Shown here piece by piece: positions 15,934 through 25,058 of a stretch of 38,339 nt of DNA (position 1 is its first letter; the number at the start of each line of letters is the position of its first letter). Both the position numbers and the translations under genes were made by a program. Under the pieces are notes generated by a model. It was not told where the DNA came from, searched no databases, and worked only from the letters and a program-made list of their open reading frames with translations. Origin of the DNA: Bryobacter sp. CoA8 C33 (GTDB lineage: Bacteria > Acidobacteriota > Terriglobia > Bryobacterales > Bryobacteraceae); the NCBI GenBank assembly GCA_019931185.1, contig JAINDK010000017.1, forward strand, positions 1 to 38,339, in the 5' to 3' direction.

Positions 15934-17646
15934 TTAGGGCAGCGTGACGGGAGCGGAGATACGGCCGGCCTTGACGCTGTCATAGGTGAAGGTGAGGGCG
16001 CCGGGACGGCCTTCGACGAGAAACATCAGGATCGTTGTGTCAAAACCGCTGATGCCGCCGTCGACGACGAGGCGCTCGGGGCGGTGCTGCTGGAGGCTGA
16101 CTTTGTTGAGGAGGGGATCCTGAACGATGCCGCTGGCGATCACTTTGGCGCCGGTGATGGTGGCGAAGTCCTGGCGGTGGAGTTTGTGCTGGGAAACAAT
16201 TGCGGCGGTAGTGGGGATCATGCGCTCATTGAGAACGGGCACATGGATGCGGTAGAGGCCGTTGCGGAGGCGGATGACTTCGGGAGTCTGGACTTTGATT
16301 TGGGGAAGTTGGTGGGCATTGAAGAGGACGAACATCGCGTTGCGATGGCACTCTTCGACATTGAGAAAGCCCTCAGGCGGACGGTTGGTGTCGTGCTTGT
16401 AGCCGCCGATTTCGATATTGCCGAACTGGGGGTGCTGGAAGGATTTCCAGTCGACGAACATACGGCCCTGGGTGAGTTCGTCGTTGAATTTCATCTGCTC
16501 CTCGGGGGAGACTTTTTTGTCCTTGTCGTAATCCTGTTGGGTATCGTTGAGTTCGACAACGAAGCTGACGGCGCCATGGCGGCCGTAGGTGTGATCGGTG
16601 GTATCGCCATAGCTGTCATAGAGCAGTTGCCAACTGTTGCCATAGCGATAGCCGGGGAGAATTTTTTCGCCTTCCTTGCCGAGGAAATCGTGGACGCGGA
16701 GGTCGGCGGGGTTCATGGGCCGCTGGGGTTTGGCGCCTGGGCCGCGGAGGATGAATCGGCCAAAGTTGTGGAAGCTGAGAACGGCGTTGACGTTCAAATG
16801 GGAGCGGAACCACTGGGCAATGTTACGCTGCTCGGGATACTGGAGGGGGTATTCGCTCGAGCCGGACTGGACGTAGCGGGGCATCCAGCCCTCGCCCCAG
16901 GCGCGGTTGGGGTCGATGTAGCCGTAGGTATCTTCGTTGACCTGGCCATCGCCATCGTTGTCGATGCCTTCGGCGCCGAGCATGATGTAATCACCGAGTT
17001 CATTGGGCTCGACAGGAACGAGGAGGCGGGAGTCCTTGGGGTGGAGCTTGAGGTTGCCCTGGCCGAGGGGAACCTTCTTGCGCATCATGGTAATTTCGCC
17101 GTCGCCATCGAGGTCATCGAAGCCGTCTTCATCCTTGGCGCCATCGCGGTCATCGTCGATCGAGACGGGGAGGGTGCGGGGGAAATTGGGAGTGGCGGGC
17201 TGAGTGAACCAGCGCTCGCGGCTATCGATGTTCATCATGGGGATGACATAAAGAGTGCCGCGATCGAGAAACTCGGTAACGCGAGGCAGCTTGCCATAGT
17301 TTTTGAGCACGAAGTTGACGGTATACATACAGACTTCGGTGCCCTGGATTTCGTTGGCGTGGGTGGCGCCGTCGATGTAGACGGCGGGCTTGGAATCAGC
17401 GGGTCCGGTTTTGGGGTTGGTAATGGTGAGCAGCCAGGTCTCGCCGCCGGCGCTGGTTTTGCCGAGGCTTTCCATCTTCACCCATTCGGGGTAGGCGCGC
17501 TGATAGCCGCGCATCATTTCGAGGATCTGGGCGTTGGGATAGAGACGGTCCCAGTTGGGATCGGGGGGCGTGAGCTTTGGCTTGAGGGAGTTGTCCTGAC
17601 TGAAAGCGGCCAGAGTGAGGAGCAAGAAAATGAGGAGACGGGACAT
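15934..17646 (-). CDS. M14-family zinc carboxypeptidase, exported
   Basis: The 570-aa protein has a signal peptide ([17 protein letters not shown]). Its M14 catalytic domain shows H96-A-N-E99 in [19 protein letters not shown] with the substrate-binding Asn/Arg near 247-248, H293 in SFHNFG and the general base Glu365 in FVVELND. All zinc ligands are present. Two Asp-rich inserts ([20 protein letters not shown] at 164-183 and [11 protein letters not shown] at 229-239) look like calcium-binding loops. The C-terminal 130 residues are a beta domain. It likely trims peptides outside the cytoplasm. Its ATG overlaps the upstream gene's stop in TAATG. Confidence 0.9.
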   Translation of the reverse strand: MSRLLIFLLLTLAAFSQDNSLKPKLTPPDPNWDRLYPNAQILEMMRGYQRAYPEWVKMESLGKTSAGGETWLLTITNPKTGPADSKPAVYIDGATHANEIQGTEVCMYTVNFVLKNYGKLPRVTEFLDRGTLYVIPMMNIDSRERWFTQPATPNFPRTLPVSIDDDRDGAKDEDGFDDLDGDGEITMMRKKVPLGQGNLKLHPKDSRLLVPVEPNELGDYIMLGAEGIDNDGDGQVNEDTYGYIDPNRAWGEGWMPRYVQSGSSEYPLQYPEQRNIAQWFRSHLNVNAVLSFHNFGRFILRGPGAKPQRPMNPADLRVHDFLGKEGEKILPGYRYGNSWQLLYDSYGDTTDHTYGRHGAVSFVVELNDTQQDYDKDKKVSPEEQMKFNDELTQGRMFVDWKSFQHPQFGNIEIGGYKHDTNRPPEGFLNVEECHRNAMFVLFNAHQLPQIKVQTPEVIRLRNGLYRIHVPVLNERMIPTTAAIVSQHKLHRQDFATITGAKVIASGIVQDPLLNKVSLQQHRPERLVVDGGISGFDTTILMFLVEGRPGALTFTYDSVKAGRISAPVTLP

Positions 17647-19712
17647 TAGGGAAGCACCACCTCGCGGCGATCTTCGCCTGCGTTTTGAGTCAAGATACGG
17701 ATGGTTAGTTTGTCGCCAGCATTGGCGGAGACGAGCCAGGTTGCCTCGAGGGTTCCGCCGGAGCCGGCGATGCGTTCACTGGTGACGCGATTGTTGCCTT
17801 GGACGAGCTTGGAGCCGGATGGTAGAGAGAGGGTGAGGCGGGCGGGGAGATAGCTTCGCGTTCTGACCTGGAGGCGGGTCGCGGTGGGGAGGAAGCCCTG
17901 ATTGACGGCAGTGGCTTTGATTTCGAAAACACCGGCGCCGAGGGGCTTTACCTGGACATCGGCGATGGCAACCTGGGCGAGTTTACCGGCCAGGGAGAGG
18001 ATGGTCTCGGCATGGGCATCGGTGGCCTTCTTGAGATCGGCTTCGAGGGGGGTGACAGCGAGGAAGGGGTCGACACCGCCGACTTCGGCCATTCTGCCGT
18101 CGGCGAGAGTGACTGGTGTCCAGGGTGTGAAGCCGTCCTTGGCGACGGCATCGATGTAGGCGATGGTGTCTTCATCGGGGTTGGAGGGCGAAGAAGGGGT
18201 GGGAGGGGCCGCAGCAGCGGCCGGGCGGCCGGGGCCGGCCTGTCCGCGGATCATGGAGGCCATCTGAGCGGGGTTCATGCGGCCGCTGGCGAGGCCCTGT
18301 TTGATCATGGCAGGGGTGGCCATGGGGGGTGCGTTGACGCTCTTCAGGAAGGCGGCCAGTTTTTCGTCGTCGAGAGCGGCCAGCTCGGCGGCGCTCATTT
18401 TCTCGAAGCTTTCGATGGTGAGGCCGTTGGCGGCGGAGGAGGCGGGGCGGGGGGCGGATTTTTTGGGGATGCCCCAGACATCGAGCTCTACGGCGAAGGT
18501 CGAGTACTGATAATAGAGCCAGTTTTGCAAGCCGCCTGGGGCGCTTTGGGCGGCGGAGCGCTTGTTGTCGAGGCCGGACTTTTCAAGGAGCTTCTTGTAG
18601 TCGTCGGCGAAGCTCTGGTAGAACTTGAGGTCTTCGGCATCGGGTGAGGTAGCGGGGCCGCCGCCGAGGAAGCTGGCGAGAGCTTCTTTGGTGAGGCCGC
18701 CCTGGGCGCGGGCCATGGAAGAATCCTTCAGCAGTTCATAGAGCTCGTCAATGGTGTACTCCTTGGAGGCATCGAGGCCGAAGTTCTGCGCGAGATTTCT
18801 GGGGACTTGAACGCGGAGGCTGCCGAGGTCGGCGAGTCTGGTCCCGGCGCCACGGGGGAGTTCGAGGAAGTTATTGGCGGGACCGAATACGATGGCCAGG
18901 GCGACATTGCGGTGGGCGATGAAGAAGTCCATGACGGCTTTCGCTTCGGGTTGGGCGCTGGGCCAGGGGCCGGACTCGGGATCACGGTCATTCCAGGCGT
19001 GGGCGAAGTTGAGGTCGGGGCGATAGCCACCGGGGCCGTCTTCGTTGAAGAGGCCGTCCTTGTCATCGTCATCGCCTTCGCTGAACAGGCGGAATTTGCC
19101 GGTTTCGCCCTTGAGGGGGTCGGCGCGGCGCAGGAGGCGGGGATCTTTTTCGTCGGCAAGCCACTCGCCGGCGGGGTCAGCCAAGCGCATCATCGTGATT
19201 TTGCCGTCCTTGTTCAAGTCATTGAGGCCGTCTTCGGCGATGAGACCGTCGAGATCGCGGTCGAGCTGGCCGGCGTTGAGGCTGCGGCGATGGCGGGGCG
19301 CGGTGAAGAGGCCATCGTGGGCGTCGGGGTTGAGCATGGGGGCGATGTAAAAGGTGCGGGTTTCGAGCAGGCGCTTGACGGGGGCCTCTTCCTTGCGGGT
19401 GAGCAGCTTTTCAAGGAAGGCGACGGCGGCCTGTGTACCGGCATTGTGGAAGCCGACGAGATTGGCGCCGATGAAGACAGCCGGCCGGGCCTCGGGTTTT
19501 GAATTACCGGGAGCGGCCAGGGTGAGGAGGTGGAGCTTGCGGCCACCGGAGGAAGTGCCGATGGTGGTGATTTGAACCAGCGAGGAGTTTTGGCGGGTGA
19601 TCTCGGCGAGACGCTTTTCGGCATCAGCAAAGCTGAGATAGCCGACCATGGGCTGGGAGAATGCAACCGCAGCCAAGCAAACGAGCCCGGCGAAAAGATG
19701 CGCTAGACGCAA
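17646..19712 (-). CDS. M14-like pseudo-carboxypeptidase, exported
   Basis: The 688-aa protein is a divergent paralogue of its downstream neighbour: signal peptide, GTSSGGRKLHLLTL, RDLDGLIAEDGLNDLNKDG calcium-like loop, then a long Ala/Pro-rich insert and a C-terminal beta domain. The zinc-site positions do not hold ligands: the HxxE segment aligns with VGFH and the later His segment reads VFGPANNF. The base-like Glu in FAVELD remains. It is probably not a metallopeptidase and may bind peptides or partner the active enzyme. I prefer TTG 19712 as start (GGAGGG 9 nt upstream); ATG 19742 would add ten residues. Confidence 0.75.
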   Translation of the reverse strand: MRLAHLFAGLVCLAAVAFSQPMVGYLSFADAEKRLAEITRQNSSLVQITTIGTSSGGRKLHLLTLAAPGNSKPEARPAVFIGANLVGFHNAGTQAAVAFLEKLLTRKEEAPVKRLLETRTFYIAPMLNPDAHDGLFTAPRHRRSLNAGQLDRDLDGLIAEDGLNDLNKDGKITMMRLADPAGEWLADEKDPRLLRRADPLKGETGKFRLFSEGDDDDKDGLFNEDGPGGYRPDLNFAHAWNDRDPESGPWPSAQPEAKAVMDFFIAHRNVALAIVFGPANNFLELPRGAGTRLADLGSLRVQVPRNLAQNFGLDASKEYTIDELYELLKDSSMARAQGGLTKEALASFLGGGPATSPDAEDLKFYQSFADDYKKLLEKSGLDNKRSAAQSAPGGLQNWLYYQYSTFAVELDVWGIPKKSAPRPASSAANGLTIESFEKMSAAELAALDDEKLAAFLKSVNAPPMATPAMIKQGLASGRMNPAQMASMIRGQAGPGRPAAAAAPPTPSSPSNPDEDTIAYIDAVAKDGFTPWTPVTLADGRMAEVGGVDPFLAVTPLEADLKKATDAHAETILSLAGKLAQVAIADVQVKPLGAGVFEIKATAVNQGFLPTATRLQVRTRSYLPARLTLSLPSGSKLVQGNNRVTSERIAGSGGTLEATWLVSANAGDKLTIRILTQNAGEDRREVVLP

Positions 19713-19721
19713 GAGATTCAG

Positions 19722-19752
19722 CCCTCCTTCAAGGGTCTGCATTTTTAGTATA
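19722..19752 (-). promoter_or_regulatory. -10 element and Shine-Dalgarno of the M14 operon
   Basis: On the minus strand TATACT (19752-19747, 5 of 6 matches) lies only 4 nt before ATG 19742. GAAGGAGGG (19730-19722) lies 9 nt before TTG 19712. A transcript from this -10 would begin near or inside the upstream ATG, so the TTG start with its Shine-Dalgarno is favoured. The -35 region is poor. Confidence 0.45.
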
Positions 19753-19795
19753 GAGGAGAGGCAGCGGTGGTTGGGCTTAGCAGGGGCGCGGAGAC

Positions 19796-21280
19796 TTACT
19801 GGTTACGGATGAAATTCTCGTAGGCGTGGGGCCGCGGGCCGGTGTATTGGATGGTGTCAAAAAAACTGGCGTTACCGTTGAAGCGGGGGTCGCCTTCCTG
19901 GCGGAGGGTGGATTCCAAGCGGGAGCGGAGTTCGCGCAGGACCAGGGCGTGGTCGAGATTGCGGGCGAGGTTTTGGAGGCAATCGGGATCGGAGGAAATC
20001 CGGTAGAGTTCCTCGTGGGGTCGCTTGCCGAAGTTGAGTTTGTAGTAATCGTCGAAGCGGGAGAGCAGGAAGGTCTTGGTCGGGCTGTCGTCGACGTCGC
20101 GGTAACCGGTTTCGGGCATACCGGCGGGCCAGACATCGGGCAGATAGTTGCGGATGTAGAGCCACTGGTGGGTGCGGATAGCGCGGACGGGATAGCCGGC
20201 GTCGTTGGGCCTGCCGATGTCATGGCGTTCCTTGGCGATGATCATGGCGTCGCGGGAGGCGTCGACGATGCCGGATTTACCACTTTTGAGGACATCGAGA
20301 AAACTCTTGCCGGTCATCGAGGAAGGGGGTTTGAGGCCGGCGAGTTCGAGAAAAGTGGGGGCGAAATCACGGGTATTGATGATGTCGTCGATGACACGGC
20401 CGGGTTGGATGTGTTTGCCGTAGCGAACAGCGAGGGGGATGTGGAAGCCTTCTTCGTAGATTTGGCCCTTGACACGGGGAAAGGGCATGCCGTGGTCGGA
20501 GGTGACAACGATCATGGTGTCATCGAGCTCGCCGGCCTGTTCGAGGGCGGCGAGGACGCGCCCGAGGTGGCGGTCGTTGGACTCGACCTCGAGAGCGTAG
20601 TCGAGCAAGTCGGACTTGATGAGATTTTGATCGGGCCAATAGCCGGGGAGTTTGACATCGGCCAATTGCTTGCCGGCGCGGAGGCCGGAGCCTTCTTCGT
20701 AGAAGCGATGGGGCTCCTGAGAGCCGAGCCAGAAGCAGAAAGGCTGGGCGGCTTTGCGGCGGGCGAGGAAGTCTTCAAAATTAGCGGCGTAATCGTTGGC
20801 GGCCATGCCTTTATAGGGAGGCTGGTAAGTCTTACTGTTGTAGGAGGGGCCGGCGGGATTGTGCTTCCAACCGGTGACTTTGAATTCGCCGGGGCCCCAG
20901 CCCTTGCCGGTGAGGCCGACGTGGTAGCCGTTGTCGGCGAGAATCTGAGGGTAAACAGGAAAATCGGGCGGGAAGATGCTGTAGTGATTGATGGCTTCGC
21001 GGGTCTGCCAGCTATTGCGGCCAGTGAGAATGGTGGCGCGGGAGGGGGAGCATTTGGGGTTGGAAGTGAAGGTATTGGTAAAGACGACGCCTTCGCGGGC
21101 GACGCGGTCGAAGTTGGGGGTCTTCAGCCAGGGCACACCGAAGAAGGAGGCATGGCGTGAGGACCAGTCGTCGGCGATGAAGAAGAGAATATTGGGACGG
21201 CGCGACTGGGCCTGGGCGAGGGAACTGCCGAGGGCGAAGCGGAAGGAGTTGCGGAGAAAACTGCGGCGCGAGAGCGGCAT
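19796..21280 (-). CDS. Sulfatase, Tat-exported (S1 family, CSPSR)
   Basis: The 494-aa protein begins with a Tat signal (SRRSFLRNSFRFALGSS). It shows IADDW (metal Asp pair), the formylglycine motif C77-S-P-S-R81 followed by ATILTGR, GLTGKGWG and the metal site TSDHGMPFP. The surroundings NPKCSPSRATILTGR resemble heparan N-sulfatase-like S1 members. It needs conversion of Cys77 to formylglycine by a maturase not seen here. It hydrolyses a sulfate ester or sulfamate of an unknown glycan. It follows another sulfatase by 18 bp on the same strand. Confidence 0.9.
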   Translation of the reverse strand: MPLSRRSFLRNSFRFALGSSLAQAQSRRPNILFFIADDWSSRHASFFGVPWLKTPNFDRVAREGVVFTNTFTSNPKCSPSRATILTGRNSWQTREAINHYSIFPPDFPVYPQILADNGYHVGLTGKGWGPGEFKVTGWKHNPAGPSYNSKTYQPPYKGMAANDYAANFEDFLARRKAAQPFCFWLGSQEPHRFYEEGSGLRAGKQLADVKLPGYWPDQNLIKSDLLDYALEVESNDRHLGRVLAALEQAGELDDTMIVVTSDHGMPFPRVKGQIYEEGFHIPLAVRYGKHIQPGRVIDDIINTRDFAPTFLELAGLKPPSSMTGKSFLDVLKSGKSGIVDASRDAMIIAKERHDIGRPNDAGYPVRAIRTHQWLYIRNYLPDVWPAGMPETGYRDVDDSPTKTFLLSRFDDYYKLNFGKRPHEELYRISSDPDCLQNLARNLDHALVLRELRSRLESTLRQEGDPRFNGNASFFDTIQYTGPRPHAYENFIRNQ

Positions 21281-21298
21281 AGCGCCATTGTATTCGGT

Positions 21299-22714
21299 CT
21301 ATCGGGATTGGAGATATTCGTTGACGGAACGGAAAGTGCCATTGTTGTAGAGGCGGCCGCCGTCTTCAACGGGGGCGGACCAGTTGAAATTCCAGGAATC
21401 GCCAGTGGACTGCATAAAGGAGTTGAGACGGGCTTCGAGGGCGGGCAGCACGAGGGCGCGGGCACTTTCGTTATCCAGGAGGTTGTGGCGCTGGTAGGGG
21501 TCGTTTTCGTTATCGAAGAGCACCCAGGGTTTGTCGATGAAACGGGCGTAGGTATAGCGTTCGGTGCGCAGGCCGCGCCAGCCGGCCGGGGTGCCATCTC
21601 CGGCGTAGGGGCCGAAAATCTGGAGGAAGGCATCCTTGCGGGTTTTGCTGCTCTTGCCGAGGACGGTTTTCGAGAGGTCCATACCCTGAAAGGAGGAGGG
21701 GGGGGAGATGCCGCAGAGGCCAAGGGTGGTGGCGGGGATATCGATGTGAGAGAAGAGGCCGGTGAGGGATCGGCCCTTTTTCATGACACGCGGGTAATGG
21801 ACGATGCCGGGGACGCGGATGGATTCCTCGTGGGGTTTACGCTTGAGGCGGAGGCCGTGGGAGCCGAGCATGTCGCCGTGATCGGAGAAAAAGAAGAGGG
21901 CTGTATCTTCGCCGCGGCGGCTTTGGGCGAGGGCTTTGCGCAGGCGGCCGATCTGGTGGTCGACGCTGGTGCAGGCGGCATAGTAATCAGCCAGATTCTT
22001 GCGAGTGGGGCCTTTGGGAAATTCTTCGTAATTGGGGCGGAGGCGGATTTTGGCGGGGTCGAAGCGGGAAGTGTACTCGGCGGGCGCGCCATAGGGATCG
22101 TGCGGGGGGCCGGGAGCGACCATGAGGAAGAAGGGCTGGTCGGAGTTGTTTTGCTGGGCGAGGAATTCGAGGGCGAGATCGGTCCAGCCTTCGGCCTCGA
22201 ACTTGCCCATGCGGATGGGCTGGTTTGCATCACGGAAGTAGACGGGGTTGAAGTGGTCGTGGCTGCATTCGTTGGCGGCCCAGAAATCGAAGCCATGGCG
22301 GCGGTCACCGGGAGGGATGAAGCCAGGGAGGCGGGGGCCGCCGTCGAGGTGCCACTTGCCGATGAAGCCGGTGCGATAGCCGGCGCCATTAAGCAGGCGG
22401 GGCACGGAGGGGAGGCGTTCGTTGAGGCGCAGATCGTTGGCGGTCATGCCGTTGCGGTGGCAGTATTGACCAGTGAGGAGAATCGCGCGGGCGGGACAGC
22501 AAACGGGGGTGTTGGCGACGGTATTGCGGAACTGCAGCCCGTCCTGAGCCAACTGGTCGAGATGGGGAGTTTGGGCGTTTTCATCGCCCATGGAGCCGAG
22601 GGCTTGGCCGCGCCACTGATCGGGCATGAACCAGATGATGTTGGGAGCCTTGAGCTTGGACTTGGCGGTGAGGAGCCCGGGTGCGGCGGCGAGAAGGGAT
22701 CGGCGGGAAAGCAT
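21299..22714 (-). CDS. Sulfatase, Tat-exported (S1 family, CCPAR)
   Basis: The 471-aa protein starts with a Tat-like signal (MLSRRSLLAAAPGLL). It has MPDQWRGQALG (metal site), the formylglycine motif C72-C-P-A-R76 followed by AILLTGQ, TGFIGKWHLDG and the metal site FFSDHGDMLGSHG. The motif fits C-x-P-x-R with a second Cys at x. An ATG at 22712-22714 gives the Tat signal directly; a TTG three codons upstream is the alternative. It is first of a two-sulfatase operon. The different motif surroundings from its neighbour suggest a different substrate or linkage. Confidence 0.9.
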   Translation of the reverse strand: MLSRRSLLAAAPGLLTAKSKLKAPNIIWFMPDQWRGQALGSMGDENAQTPHLDQLAQDGLQFRNTVANTPVCCPARAILLTGQYCHRNGMTANDLRLNERLPSVPRLLNGAGYRTGFIGKWHLDGGPRLPGFIPPGDRRHGFDFWAANECSHDHFNPVYFRDANQPIRMGKFEAEGWTDLALEFLAQQNNSDQPFFLMVAPGPPHDPYGAPAEYTSRFDPAKIRLRPNYEEFPKGPTRKNLADYYAACTSVDHQIGRLRKALAQSRRGEDTALFFFSDHGDMLGSHGLRLKRKPHEESIRVPGIVHYPRVMKKGRSLTGLFSHIDIPATTLGLCGISPPSSFQGMDLSKTVLGKSSKTRKDAFLQIFGPYAGDGTPAGWRGLRTERYTYARFIDKPWVLFDNENDPYQRHNLLDNESARALVLPALEARLNSFMQSTGDSWNFNWSAPVEDGGRLYNNGTFRSVNEYLQSR

Positions 22715-22782
22715 GTTGGGCAATGACTTCAGGGGACTAAGTTATCACTAAACGGTGGGGGAGTTGTGGGGATTTCCCGCGG

Positions 22783-23439
22783 CTAAAGGAGCATGAGGAC
22801 ACCGAGGAGGATGAGCGTGAGGGCGCTCATGATGGGGAGGATGTGGCTCAAGGACTCAAATCGCCGCACGGAAGGCATGACGAGGACGGCGGCCAAGCCG
22901 AGGCCCACGAGGACAGCGGCGAGGCCGAGGGAAAAAGAGCCGAGCAGGACGAGGCCATAGAGACTCTGGCCGCGGGACAAGGAGAGAAGCAGGAGAGAGA
23001 GGGCCTCGGGGCAGGGGACGATGCCGCCCGAGACGCCGAGGGCTTTGAGGGAGGGGCCATGCGGATGATCGCCGAAGGCGACGAGTGAGGGGGGCAGGGG
23101 GGCTTGGGGCCGAAGCCGTTGGTATAGCAACCAAACACCGATGGCGGCGATGAGGAAAGCGCTTAAACGGTTGAGCCAGGGGTACCAGGCCTGGAGATCG
23201 ACGGTTTCCGAGAGATAGAAGGCGAGCAAGCCGAGGAAGAAGACGCTGGCGGTGTGGGTGAAGGTGACGATGGCGCCGAGGCGGAGGGCGTCGAGAGCAT
23301 TGCCGCGGGAGCCGGCGAGGTAGGCGGTGACGACGGTTTTGCCATGGCCGGGCGTGAGAGCATGCGCCGCGCCCAGAACGGCAGCCGAGCCGAGGGAGAA
23401 GACACCGGGAGCGAGCAGGAGTTCGGAAAGGGTGCTCAT
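22783..23439 (-). CDS. NicO/RcnA-family nickel/cobalt transporter
   Basis: The 218-aa membrane protein has about six helices. It contains AAHALTPGHGKTVVTAYLAGSRG near residue 24, the His-rich signature of NicO proteins, followed by THTASVFFLG and GGIVPCPEAL near 140-150. A short His-containing loop (FGDHPHG) lies between. Members export or import Ni or Co. In a genome with cobalamin-dependent NrdJ, cobalt handling would make sense, but this link is inference. The start overlaps the aminotransferase stop by 4 nt, so both are one transcript. Confidence 0.85.
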   Translation of the reverse strand: MSTLSELLLAPGVFSLGSAAVLGAAHALTPGHGKTVVTAYLAGSRGNALDALRLGAIVTFTHTASVFFLGLLAFYLSETVDLQAWYPWLNRLSAFLIAAIGVWLLYQRLRPQAPLPPSLVAFGDHPHGPSLKALGVSGGIVPCPEALSLLLLSLSRGQSLYGLVLLGSFSLGLAAVLVGLGLAAVLVMPSVRRFESLSHILPIMSALTLILLGVLMLL

Positions 23440-24665
23440 GCGCGGCTGAAGGCTTCGGCCACGGCGTCCATCTGCTCGAGGGAGTTGTAGATATGAGGCG
23501 AGACTCGCATGCCACGCATAGGGCCGTCGGCGGTGACAGAAAAGGCCATGCCGTGTTTGGAGTAAAGAGAGGCGTCGAGAGCGCGGAGGTCGGCCACGGC
23601 GGGAAGGTCGGCCTTGACAACGCCACAGGAGAGGGCGGCAGCGCGGTTGGTGCGCAATTGAACTTTGGGATTGCGGGAGAACTGGTTCATGAGGTGGTTG
23701 GTCAATTGGCGCACGCGGTCTTCGACGGCGGGCATGCCGATCATGGTGAGGAAGTCGAAGGTGGACTCGAGGGCGGCGAGGCGGGCATCGTCGCGCTGGC
23801 CATAGGCTTCGAGAAAGCGAATGCCGCCCTTGCCGTCCTCGCTGTAGCCGACGCTGACGATGGCGGGCCAGACTTCCTTATGGCGGTAGCTGGCGACGTA
23901 GAGCACGCCGGCCTCGAGCGGGCCCATGAGCCATTTGTGGGAACTGGTGGCGTAGGAATCGCAGCCGATGCGGCGGAGGTCGACGGCGAGCATACCGGCA
24001 CTTTGGGCGCCATCAAGGTGGGTCCAAACGTCTTTTTCGCGGGCGGCGCGGCAGATTTCCGCCGCCGGGTAGAGCAGGCCGGTGGTGCTGGTGAGGTGGG
24101 TGAAGGAGAGCACACGGGTTTTGGGGGAGAGGGCGGAGAGGACGCGTTCGGCGAGGACACTGGGGGAATCGGCCAGTTGGGTAGCGGGAACGAGTTTGAC
24201 GGTGAAGCCGACGCGGCGGGAGTGGTTGCGCCAGGAATCGAGATTGGAGGGGTGATTGTCCTCGACGAGGACAACCTCATCGCCGGCCTTGAGATTGAGG
24301 CCATGGACGATGGTGTTGGAGGCCTCTGAGGTATTGCGGGTGAGGGCGAGTTCGTTGGCGGTGACGCCGAAGAATTGGGCGGCGCGGGCGCGGACGCGTT
24401 CGCGCAAGGGGCCGAATTTGGCTCGGTTCTGGAAGCTGGGGTCGGCCTCGAAGTCGCGCAGGAAATGCTGGTGGCGCTCGAGAACGGGCAAGGAGGCGGG
24501 ACAGACGTTGGCGGCGTTGAGATAGATCAGACCGTCACGGAGGGGGAAGTTGCGGCGGAGCAGAGTCCAGAAGGCTTCATCGCGCGGTGTGCCGGATTGA
24601 GTGTTCTGAGCGAGGGCAGACCAGAGGGGGGTGATGGCCAAAGGGAAGAGGGAACGGCGCAGCAT
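23436..24665 (-). CDS. Exported class V aminotransferase-fold PLP enzyme
   Basis: The 409-aa protein is of the isopenicillin-N-epimerase/cysteine-desulfurase fold. It has TRNTSEASNTIV near residue 109, VEDNHPSN, THLDGAQSAG with Asp218 (pyridine nitrogen) and SSHKWLMGP with the PLP Lys244. The N-terminus MLRRSLFPLAITPLWSALAQ looks like a twin-arginine export signal, so the folded enzyme would act outside the cytoplasm. No Cys-loop of a desulfurase is evident. Substrate unknown; epimerase, lyase or aminotransferase are possible. TATACT 8 nt before the ATG, without Shine-Dalgarno, suggests a leaderless start. Confidence 0.8.
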   Translation of the reverse strand: MLRRSLFPLAITPLWSALAQNTQSGTPRDEAFWTLLRRNFPLRDGLIYLNAANVCPASLPVLERHQHFLRDFEADPSFQNRAKFGPLRERVRARAAQFFGVTANELALTRNTSEASNTIVHGLNLKAGDEVVLVEDNHPSNLDSWRNHSRRVGFTVKLVPATQLADSPSVLAERVLSALSPKTRVLSFTHLTSTTGLLYPAAEICRAAREKDVWTHLDGAQSAGMLAVDLRRIGCDSYATSSHKWLMGPLEAGVLYVASYRHKEVWPAIVSVGYSEDGKGGIRFLEAYGQRDDARLAALESTFDFLTMIGMPAVEDRVRQLTNHLMNQFSRNPKVQLRTNRAAALSCGVVKADLPAVADLRALDASLYSKHGMAFSVTADGPMRGMRVSPHIYNSLEQMDAVAEAFSRA

Positions 24666-24673
24666 ACCGAGCG

Positions 24674-24679
24674 AGTATA
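24674..24679 (-). promoter_or_regulatory. Possible -10 element for the aminotransferase-NicO operon
   Basis: TATACT on the minus strand (5 of 6 matches to TATAAT) ends 8 nt before the ATG at 24665. No Shine-Dalgarno sequence is present, so transcription may start at the initiation codon. No clear -35. Confidence 0.4.
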
Positions 24680-24695
24680 TCGAAATGGAGGACGC

Positions 24696-24725
24696 TTGAC
24701 TTCAGGGAGTGAGTATGGCTAAATT
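24696..24725 (+). promoter_or_regulatory. Promoter of the HU-led envelope operon
   Basis: TTGACT (24696-24701, 5 of 6) and TAAATT (24720-24725, 4 of 6) are spaced 18 bp, or 17 bp if CTAAAT is used. The predicted transcript has a leader of about 50 nt before ATG 24783, with GAAGGAAG as Shine-Dalgarno. This is the best conventional promoter in the window. Confidence 0.55.
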
Positions 24726-24782
24726 AAAGTTCTTGTTTTGTTGAATTTAGCCACTGCGTCCCAATTGCGAAGGAAGAATCGA

Positions 24783-25049
24783 ATGATCAAGCTCGACATC
24801 ATCAATGAAGTGGTTTCCAAGACGGGGATCACGAAGACGAAAGCGGAGATGGCGGTGGAGACCGTGTTTGAGAGCATGAAGCGGGCGCTGGGCCAGGGCG
24901 AACGCATCGAATTGCGGGGCTTTGGGATCTTCAACGTGCGGCCGCGGAAGACTGGGATTGGGCGGAACCCACGCACGGGCGATGAAGTGGCGATTCCGCC
25001 GGGCAAGGCTGTGCGGTTCAAGCCGGGTAAAGAGTTGCAGACGCTGTAA
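24783..25049 (+). CDS. HU/IHF-family DNA-binding protein
   Basis: The 88-aa protein is a standard-length HU/IHF subunit: helical base MIKLDIINEVVSKTGITKTK, then IELRGFGIFNVRPRKTGIGR with the FGxF strand and the DNA-inserting arm carrying GRNPRTGDEVAIPP, and a final VRFKPGKEL. RNPRTG is the classic arm signature with its proline. It bends and compacts DNA. The ATG at 24783 is supported by GAAGGAAG 7 nt upstream; the frame extends 15 codons further without support. It heads a run of envelope genes, the next starting 9 bp after its stop. Confidence 0.92.
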   Translation: MIKLDIINEVVSKTGITKTKAEMAVETVFESMKRALGQGERIELRGFGIFNVRPRKTGIGRNPRTGDEVAIPPGKAVRFKPGKELQTL

Positions 25050-25058
25050 ACCATTGGA

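Noticed and set aside
19826-21160. Long plus-strand open frame opposite the sulfatase gene
   Set aside because: Composition is Gly/Ala/Glu/Val-rich with no motifs; it mirrors a clear sulfatase in the opposite frame. The same applies to 21308-22726, 16084-17649, 3297-4250 and 34992-36161.
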